Source: Clonostachys chloroleuca
Lineage: Eukaryota; Ascomycota; Sordariomycetes; Hypocreales; Bionectriaceae
Length of the DNA stretch: 64,000 nt
Direction: 5' to 3'
Assembly (NCBI GenBank): GCA_037952775.1
Contig: JBANAY010000003.1
Location: 5,270,001-5,334,000, forward strand
Within the stretch, counting starts at the first letter, position 1, and the number at the start of each line of letters is the position of its first letter. Position numbers and translations under genes: made by a program. This document shows positions 54,919 to 64,000 of this stretch, one piece after another. The notes under the pieces are model-generated. The model had not been told where the DNA came from and searched no databases. It saw only the letters and a program-made list of their open reading frames with translations.

Positions 54919-56633
54919 AAATAGTTTTTTATTTTCTTATTCTATATAAATAGTTTTTATAATTATAAAATCCTTTATAATCTCTATAAATATAAGAAAT
55001 AAAAATATATAATTCTAATTCTTTATATTTTTATTAAAAAGATATACTATATATATTAATCTAGATATATATATATTTTATTATTAGATTTTCCTATTTA
55101 TTAATATAGTTATTTCTAATAATAAATAATTATAAATATATACTTTATCTATATTAAATTATATTTTATATTATTATAATATCTCTTTTTTTCTTTTCTA
55201 TATAGTCATTCTAGTATTATATATATACTCTTTATAATAATCCTTACTACTTTAGATTAGAGTTTTACTACTAATTATTTTATAAACTAATTATATTTTA
55301 ATTCTTTTTTTATATATAGAGATATATATACTTTAGAATATAGTTTTATAGTTAATCTTAATAATATATAATTAAACTTTTAATTTATTATTTTTTTCTT
55401 TATAAATAGTTATTCTCTTTTTATATATTTTAAAGCTAATTAAATATAGAAATATAATATCTTTTTTTTAGAATAAATAAATAACTATTTACTATAAATA
55501 ATAAAGAATACTTAGTATAAAAAACTTTAAGTACTATATTTAAGAAAATAATATATACTAAGATCTAGATAGATATTATACTAGATATAAAGATACTATA
55601 GTAAGATATAAGAATAATATTTATTAGAAAAATCTATAAATATCTACTCTTAGAATATTAAGAAGTTAAGAAAATATTTAATAGAATAAAATAATATTAT
55701 AATTATTCTAATCTATAGAAAGATATATAAACTATAGTTTTAAAATATAATACTTATATATAAATTAAGTTTATAAAATATAAATTTTATAAAGAATTTA
55801 AACTAATATAAATATTATAATAATTAAAATAATTATAATAATTAATATTCTTTAACTATATTATTAAGTTATTATTATTAATAGAACTTATAATAGAAAT
55901 ATAGTATAATAATATCTTAATTATTATTAATAGATTTATAAAGTATAGATATTTTATTCTATATAAAGAAATAAGTTTAATAGAAGATTTTATATATTAG
56001 TTTTTATAATATATAGTTAATTACTATAGATTATCTAAAGAAATAATTTTAAATAGAAGAATAATATTTACTTTTCAGTTTTAATAATTATTTATAATAT
56101 AAATAGATACTAAATATAAGCTTTTAATAGTTTATTATTCTTAGAGTAATAGATAAATAGAATATTTAAATTAAATACTAGAATAATACTTATAGATATA
56201 TACTAAGTATAAATAAGATAATTAGATATAATTACTACTTATAGTATAGATTATATATAATAGTTTAGTATAAGAATTTATTTAGTCTATATCTATATAT
56301 ATAAATTATAAATATAAATTAGAATTTTAAAATTAATAAATACTTAATAAACTAAATATATCTACTATTATATTTATAAAAGAAATATTATCTTTATTAT
56401 ATATAGAAATAAAAATAGAATTAGAATTTATTTAAAAAAAAATATTATAATAAAATAAAATTAAAGAAATTAATTTTAAAGAAAAAAGATAAAGTTTATT
56501 TATTTTATAAAAATATTATAATATTATAACTAAATAATAAATTAGATTATAAAAAATTAAAACTATTTAAAATTCTTAAGAAAAAATTAGATATTAATTA
56601 TAAACTATTATTACTAGATATAATATATATATT
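54919..56633 (+). mobile_element. RIPped Ty3/gypsy retrotransposon relic
   Basis: The plus-strand reading between about 55,920 and 56,290 keeps the skeleton of a gypsy integrase core: NRFIKYRYFILYKEIS, then LNRRIIFTFQF (intact form SDRG-x-x-FTSQF), TKYKL and a degraded H-P-x-x-D-G-x-x-E-R-L-N. A post-integrase segment reads on to about 56,630 and is cut by the copia 5' unit at 56,634. Stops are very frequent. The left part (54,919-55,850) is probably reverse transcriptase/RNase H but is too degraded to prove. Confidence 0.72.
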
Positions 56634-56821
56634 GGTATACTAAATACTACTGACTAGCAGTTACTGGCTGGAAGCTAGAAGCAGAGCGGTTCACTTAGTC
56701 AGGACTGCTCTGGAACTGTATTTATAACCAGTTTACTTCTATAGCTAGGATAGTAATTTAATTAATTACTTTTAACCTATCTACTCTATAGTATACGCTT
56801 TAGAAAAGCCTTCTAATACTA
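56634..56821 (+). repeat. Copia 5'-terminal unit (LTR- or leader-like), less mutated copy
   Basis: Starts TTGGTATACTAAATACTACT just after the gypsy relic. The inverted copy at 54733-54918 ends at the same points, which marks this as one end of the copia element. I found no matching direct repeat after 62,320, so a two-LTR structure is not confirmed. Confidence 0.75.
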
Positions 56822-59800
56822 ATTAGTAGTTATATAGCAGCTATAGATTAGTAAAGAAGAAGAGATAGGATTTCCTAAGTACTCAGGGAAGTATAGTTCT
56901 CCTGTAAGCGCTAGTCCTATACTATAGAACTGTATATAATATATAATATAATAACGCTGTTATCTTTTATATGCTCTGAACGGTTGCTTTAGAGATTACT
57001 TATTCCTCTAATAATACTATTAATACTGGAAATACCTCCAAAGAGTATTATATTATATATACCTCCCTAATAATACAGACAGGAGCGATTAATAAGATTG
57101 CTTCCTTCCCTAACTGCCTAATCTTAAGAGTTTGCCCTCACAGGATACTCTCCCTTTCCTAACTCCAGAAGGAAACAAGATAATCCCTTATACTTCTCCC
57201 TTACTGCTACTCTGTTTCCTATAACCTACCGGAATCCTCCTGAACAGAGACCCTAGTCCCTTAAATAAGGGTAAAACCCTATACTCCCCTGTTATAAAAA
57301 TATATATACGCTTTGGAACCTACCTCCTGAGCGAGTATAATAGTACTACTAGTATAAACTATACCTATACTAACCCCCTTTAACTGTAATAAAGCGGAAG
57401 AGGTCTTTAATATAATTAGGCTGATGAAGGTCTGTATAAATAATATTAACTGGATAAACTGCCCGACCTCGGCAGCCCAGATAACTACCTAAGAACTTAC
57501 TAATATATATACAGTATATTATATATACTACTATAAATATACCGGGCTGTATAGTAATAACTTACTAGGCGAGTTTATATATAACTTCAGGGACTAGTTA
57601 ATAGAAAAATTTATACTCCTAAATAATAGTATTACTAAGGAGTTAAAATATATCCTATAATATAGTAGTATATATACTAGCCCTGTAAATAATATATCTG
57701 AAGCAGCTCTTAATAATATACAGGAGCTAGAGGACCTGCTGGAATAGCTAAATAATTAATAGTTCCTTATAAATATCTTTAATCTGAACTCCTGGGTATT
57801 CTAATTACAGGAGTAATATAGGAAGTCTTAAGGATATATAGTACTAATACTATAAATACCCTGAGAAAGGAGTATAATCTATATAATTAAGGTAGATAAG
57901 ATAGAAATACCTGAGAGGAATAAGGAGTTAACCTAATAAGTACCTATACCTCCTAGGAATCTAGTTCTAAAATAAGAACTAGGAGGCTATATATATAAGT
58001 TATATAACCTGTACTATAACCTCCTATCTAAGTAAAGCCTCAGAATAGATACAGTAGCTATATAAGAACTTATAGCCTTCCAGAAGCTGTATAATATAAA
58101 AGAGCACTTATTCAGCAGGGAACTATATAATATACTTAATACTAAAGTCAGGATAATACTAAATGCTTATAAATTCTGTAATATACAGCTAAGTAGATTT
58201 AAAACTGTTCTCTTCTAAATTCTTAAAGGGAATATATAGAATTTCTAGTTCTAATATATTAAAGAAGAATATACCTTCAGAGAGGTATATCTCAAACTGA
58301 AGTAATACTTTAATAATACTATTAATAAACAGCAGTATTATTATAACTGGACTTAAACTAGTATTGCTTTGATATAGGCAAACAGAGAACACAAGGACCT
58401 TACAGTACGCCAGATACTATAAAAGGTCTTTACTACCCTGATAAGAGTACAGAAGGTACTCGGAGGTACTTATACAGGGGATAATAACCTATAAGCCGCA
58501 GTAGTAAGAGTATACAGAGGTTTGAAGGAACTGGAAACAGTACTCTAAAGAGAGTATATAAATACTAAAGCCCTAATATAATATCTTATATTAGTATTAG
58601 AAATAAACCTGTTAAGATAGCCGGAATAAAGCCTGATAGCCTTAGCAGCCCAGGATATAATAAGAAATATATATCTTATCGACCGGTAATATTAATACGC
58701 CTGGAAGCTACTAAATAGAATATAATAGCAGCCCTATTATACCTAAAATACACAGGGCAGACTGTTCAACAGAAGCTTTACTAGCTAGGACTAAGGACTA
58801 CAGAGGAACGGCCAGAGAGAGTGCTATTTTATTTATAATAAGCCTGATTATTAGTCTATAAACTATCCGCAGAAGAGATCTAAACTATACTGCTAATTTA
58901 TAACTGAGTTCCTTGAAGCAGAAGAGGAAGCAGAAGAAGATAATATGCTAGAAGAATTCAAACAGTAGATTCAAGACCAAGAAGGGGTTAATAACTGGTC
59001 TGAAATAGCAGACTATAGAGACCCTGATAACTATAATAACCCAGATAAGGAAGACCAGTATATAAGCAGTAATAAATAACACCTGATATAATATCTACTC
59101 AATAAGGTATTCTGGTACTTGCTCTCCGGAGAGGAGATTAAGAGAAAGCTATAAGACCCCTTATAATTTATTATTAAGGAAAGATATATAATATAATTCC
59201 AGGGGATTATACTGAATATAGGTACCTTATTAATCTTAACTGTAGGTAAACTATAATTCGAAGTACTTAAACGAATTAACCTATTAATTAAACTAGATAC
59301 TATAGCTAATATAAAGAGTATTAAGTTTGGAAAGGGGCTTACAGAGTTACTTAGTATAATAAAGTTACAGACTCTGTTTAGACCTATTATATTTTATATA
59401 ATAAACTCAGAGACCCCTTTCCTGATATACCTTCGAGATATAGACTATCTGAATATTGAGTTTAGGAATATAACTAATAAAGTAATTAGGACTATAGATA
59501 GCCTTTCTGCCCTAACTGTAAGGAAATAGGGCTATATATAGTTCTTTCCCGAATATATACTAATAGCTAATACAGCCTACTTAATAGAACTAGAGCTAAG
59601 ATAACTCTATCACTGCTTTAGTTACCTATTAGTAGAAAGGCTATATAAGCTCTTAGAAAGAGCAGGCTATAAGGATATAGATAGAGAAGTGATAAAAAAG
59701 ATTGAATACTTCTGCTACTAATACCAGGCCTATAGCCCAGCTCTGAAATACTTTAAATTCAGACTATAAGATAATCTCGACTTTAACTATAAGATTATAG

Positions 59801-62541
59801 TTAATATTATATATCTGCTGGATTAAGAACTAGTTTTATATATTATCTGTATAGCAACTGTGTTCTAAAATATAATCTTCCTTATAGATATCTCAGTAGA
59901 TACTGTATAGGAAGTATTAAAGAGGATCTGGCTGGATATATATCTGGGACTGCTAGACTATATTATATATAATATAGGAACCTAATTTATAAGTAACTGA
60001 TTTTATATAAATACAAGGATTATTAGTTCTGAGTATAAGTAAATACTAATTAAGGTCTATTAATTAATTAGTAAAATTAAGAGATATTACAGACCGTTAT
60101 AATATATATTTAATATCTTATATAAGGAACTTAAGGAGATAACCTTAAAGGAATTAATATTATAAGCAGCAGTTAAAGCAGTTAATAATATAGCAGGGCC
60201 TAATAGCCTTATACTAATACTCCTCGTATTTAGAGTATATCTAAGAATTATTATATCCTCTCCCCTATTACAATCTATAGTTTAAAGAGCATAAGTAGTT
60301 AACCTTATAATAAAAGCCTTAAGGGAACTATATACTAAAGAGAGAACTGCGCTTATACTAGCTATATATAACAGCCCTAACCTAATAGAACTCCTTAAAC
60401 TCTTACTCCTGAGTAAGGTTATAGTATAGAGAGAGAATAAGGGGTAGTTTAAGCTGTACAGACTTTTATTAAATAACTCCTATAATATTATAATTAAAAT
60501 GTAGGATAGATTAAAGATCTTTCGGTCTATATATATAAAGCTGTACTATAGAGATAAACAGACTGAAAATCCAGCCTAAGAGAGTACTAGCCTGGCAATA
60601 TATCCAAAAGACCTCTTACTACTTATAATAAGCGAACTACTATAAAGAAAGGGATAACTAATAGGCTTAAAGAATAAACCGAAAGTATATATATAATATA
60701 TAGTACGACCAGTTAGACTGTATACTAACTATATAATATATAAGGAGCAAGATACCCTTAAGCTAGCTAAGAAACTTTAAAAGGAAGGAGTTATTATAAC
60801 CCCGGGTACTCTGTTTAAGGCCTCTATAACAGCCGAAATTAACTAACTCGTTAAAGCAGGTATATTCGAGTTCGTACAGTTTAACTATAATATTAAAAGC
60901 AGTTAACTGTTTAAGGTATATATTATTAATAAGGTAAAAGGACAGAATATATATCTGTATGAGAAATCCTATCTAGTTATATAAGGATATAATAATACTG
61001 GCAAGGAGATAATTCTTATATAGTTACTAACAATCTAATACTATAGCTAACAGCTTATTCTTATACTAATACTATTACTATTAGCAGTAGGAACTTATAT
61101 TCTGATAGGTAGAGATATTATACAAGCCTACCTGCAGTCCGAGTTAACGCTATAATATATAATTTATATAATACTCCTAAAAGACCTTGAGTAAAGCTAC
61201 CTATAAGGAACAGTTATAAAAATTATAAAGCTGCTATATAGAATTACTGAGTCTGGTATATATTAGTATACTATATACTATAAGTACTTTATAATATATA
61301 TAAAGATAGTAACCTCCAGCTTTAACCTATACCTCCTAATTACAGGAAGTAATATATCCGGTTTTAGGATTATCAGAATATAAACTAATAATATACTCAG
61401 GTTATTTAATAAGATACTTACTGCAGAAGAAGAATATCAGTTAAAAGAGGCTAAGTTTAAGATAAAAGCTAGGGTTAAGCTTTCTAAGGAAATAGACCTT
61501 AAATTCAACAGAGGAAAGATATCCCTCTATAGTATAATAATTAAGTTCCTTCAAAAGGGCTAAACTAATATACTCTAGAAAGCTATAGATACAGAGAGCT
61601 ATAAAGCCTAAAGAGTACACAGTATGTAGATTATAAGTATTATACAACCAGAAGTCTTATATAATTTATCTGTAGTAGTATAATTATAATAGAATCTGTC
61701 GAAAGATAATATTAAGAAGTTAAATAAAAGGCTTATATAGTAAATTAAGAACTACAACTGTGGACTGAAATTTATACTACTCGATCTGTATAACCTGAAG
61801 CTGTATATCTTTACAGACAGATCTCTTGCTAATAATAAAGATATAAGCTCCTAAATCAGCTTTATAATTATACTTAGAATAGAGATAAGGATTAAGGGCT
61901 AGGAGCCTGTATTCTAACTAACTAGGAATATTATATACTAGTTATTAATAAAGTGTAAATATATTATAAGAAGCAGCCTTATATTAGAAGTCTATAGTAT
62001 AGTAGCTAGATTTAATATAGGTATTATAATTATAAGTACCCTTTGAATAATTACTTTGAAAATAATACTGCTGGAAATACTACTAGTAATTTATACAGAT
62101 TCTCTCTTACTGTATAAATACCTTATTAAGCTCAGTATAACTGTAGAGAAAAGACTGATAATTAATATAATAGCCTTATAGTAATTATATAAATACTATA
62201 AAATTGCTGAGATAAGATAGATCAATAGAGAGAATAACCTAGCAGATACCTTAATAAAAGGGAAGCCTAATTCAGTACTCTTAAAACTTATAGAAACAAA
62301 TAAGTTAAGAATTTAAATTAAGGGAGATATTAAGAGGCTGCTTAAACCAGGTACAGCCCAGTAAATATAGATAGACTGAACCTATATAATAAGCTGCTTC
62401 GAACTAAGAATTCAAATATATTATAAGCGATTAGAATATACAGAGGGGGGGCCTCCTATAAGAGGCTATTCTATTCCCCTATCTATCTAAGCTATCTACT
62501 AATAATCAGATCTATCTACCTATCTGAACTAGCTAAGCTAT
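56634..62541 (+). mobile_element. RIPped Ty1/copia retrotransposon, copy 1
   Basis: About 5.9 kb with many stops but a readable order of domains on the plus strand. Gag-like region about 57,380-59,090 with a zinc-knuckle remnant near 58,830-58,880; protease about 59,150-59,450; integrase about 59,590-60,480; reverse transcriptase about 60,790-61,450 (the catalytic T-D-D reads T-N-N at 61384-61392); RNase H about 61,750-62,310 with IFTDRSLANNKD and NNLADTLIKG. A purine tract at about 62,316-62,327 fits a polypurine tract, and about 215 bp after it may be a 3' LTR remnant. Less AT-rich than its inverted partner, so probably younger. Confidence 0.82.
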
Positions 62542-64000
62542 CTAATTTTTTTATTTTTTTTTATTTATTTTATCCTCCTCTTTTACTTAGGTTCAGGGTA
62601 TATAGGAAAACAGTATCCAGGGGGTCAGAATTAGATATTAGAGGAACTACCCTCGGATTTATTATTATTATCAGACCTATCAGTACTCCTATAGATAGTA
62701 CTATTATTATTATCAGGCCTTACGGACTGATAATAAATAGTACAGCGCTCTAAAAGAGGTTTGACCTCCTCAGAGATAGTATTCTCGAAAATATAGCTAG
62801 AGCTAGGTTCTAATCTGTATTACTAATAGACAGTTAAACTGTTAAAAGCGCTATCTATAGTAAGATTATAAGCTGTCTTCCAGGCGGTACTAGTATATAT
62901 AATCAGAAGGTATACCTTAGTATACTTACAGGAAGGTTTCCCAGCAGGTTTACTAAGCTCAGTAAGAGCTTTATAAGCAGTAACTAAGTTATATATAAAA
63001 GATATTAGAACTTTAGGTATAGTAATATAAATATTACCGCCCTTATTATAATATATATATTATATTCTATTACTATTATAGTTAAAGTAATAACTATTAC
63101 TCTTCCCTAAGGTAAGTAACTTAATATATACTATATATTTATTAGGATACTTACTACTAATAAATATATTAGCTAAGAAAGTAAGAAAAAGAAAGACTGC
63201 TAATACTTATATCTGGTTAGAGTACTTCTTAGCTGTATAATATTCCTATCTCTTAAGCTTCCTAAGCTCCTTCTATATCCTTCTGACCTTAGCTTACCGC
63301 TGGGCTAGCGTACTTAATATTCTTTAGATTACTATATAAGCCTGTTAGTAAGAGTTCCTGAAACTAAGTATCCAAGTATATATAATTAATAGCTGTTTCC
63401 CTGGCTATACTACAGTAGGGCAGTATTATAGGCTCGGGGGAGGGGCTCTAAGGAGTAGATAAAAGGGGGAGGAGGAAGGTATTATATCTCTATATTTAGT
63501 TAGCTCTGAAATATATAAGGAGGGAGTAACTACTTATAGAGAAGAAAATAGTAAGTTAAAAGTTTAACTATATACTACTAAGGTTAGCTATAAAACTATA
63601 TCCTAGAGTATATATACCTCTATATATAAAAAGAGGATTAGGATATAACTATCCTGTAAAACAGTTAGCTGTAAAACTCTGATCTAAAGTAGTAAGGATT
63701 ATTATAGAGGGTATATATATAATACTAGGGTAGCTATATAGAAAAGGAAAAGAGGAATATTATAATAGTATAGAACAGGGTTTAATATAGGTAGGGTATA
63801 TATCTATAATTACTTATTGCTAGGGGTAACTATAGTAATAAGCAGGGAAATCTAATAATAAAATATATATATATCCAGACTAATATATACAGTATACCTT
63901 TTTAATAAAGATATAAGGAATTAGAATTATATATATTTATTTCTTATATTTATAGAGGTTACAAAGGGCCTATAATTATAAGGGCTATTTGTATAGAATA
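62542..64000. repeat. AT-rich sequence, identity unknown
   Basis: Continues the AT-rich block with some G-rich islands (for example near 63,430-63,470). No readable domain on either strand; probably more RIP-mutated repeat reaching beyond the window. Confidence 0.4.

Larger units (their letters stand above)
52593..64000. other. AT-rich, RIP-mutated repeat block
   Basis: From about 52,593 to the window end the sequence is dominated by TA-rich words, with CG and most G/C gone, especially to 56,630. Internal repeat copies differ almost only by C-to-T and G-to-A changes, which is direct evidence for RIP. No intact gene is present; the few open frames over 60 codons are chance products. Confidence 0.93.

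Noticed and set aside
58189..61647. 67- and 68-codon minus-strand open frames in the AT-rich block
   Set aside because: They run antisense to the copia relic and have AT-driven composition without any motif.
52593..64000. CRISPR-like or centromere-type array in the AT-rich block
   Set aside because: No regular spacing of identical units; the repeats are RIPped retroelement fragments. AT-rich fungal centromeres look similar, but this stretch is too short and its flank too gene-rich to claim that.

Overview
The window is nuclear DNA of a filamentous ascomycete (Pezizomycotina). Supporting this are genes split by 44-121 bp introns with GT-AG borders and short branch-site motifs, two Zn2Cys6 transcription factors, fungal families (LITAF, CorA-like, GMC, GH18, Dal5-like MFS), and a very AT-rich block whose repeats differ from each other by C-to-T and G-to-A changes, the mark of repeat-induced point mutation (RIP). 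I cannot name the species.

Layout. 0.6-17.2 kb holds ordinary accessory genes: a secreted GMC oxidoreductase, mannitol 2-dehydrogenase, an alpha/beta hydrolase, a large membrane protein of unknown function, a secreted GH18 chitinase, a CorA-like membrane protein and a LITAF-domain protein. A dead Tc1/mariner transposon with perfect 25-bp terminal inverted repeats and TA target duplications follows (17.84-19.23 kb), then a kinase-like gene that looks broken. From 22 to 32 kb lie a single-pass membrane protein, a Zn2Cys6 protein, a Ser/Thr-rich secreted protein and a ten-exon secreted SGNH hydrolase with FG-GAP-like repeats.

The most interesting part is 32.5-51.8 kb: ten contiguous metabolic, transport and regulatory genes that look like one catabolic cluster. 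They are dihydroxyacetone kinase, a Dabb-domain protein, an amidohydrolase (lactonase type), an ACS-family MFS transporter, a Zn2Cys6 regulator, an Ldh2-type dehydrogenase, an RraA-type aldolase/decarboxylase, a class II aldolase, a sugar-porter MFS transporter and a second paralogous amidohydrolase. Nearly every promoter in it contains a palindrome of the form CGG-N7-CCG (eight copies, plus two with N6), the kind of site bound by Zn2Cys6 dimers. I infer that the regulator at 41.1-43.5 kb controls the cluster, which would import a sugar, lactone or sugar-acid-like compound, open a lactone, oxidise it, cleave it and phosphorylate a triose or tetrose product. The substrate is unknown.

From 52,593 to the end (64,000) the sequence switches abruptly to very AT-rich RIP-mutated repeats: two copies of a Ty1/copia element in opposite orientation, a Ty3/gypsy relic between them, and an unidentified insert of about 1.08 kb inside the older copia copy. 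No live gene is seen there.
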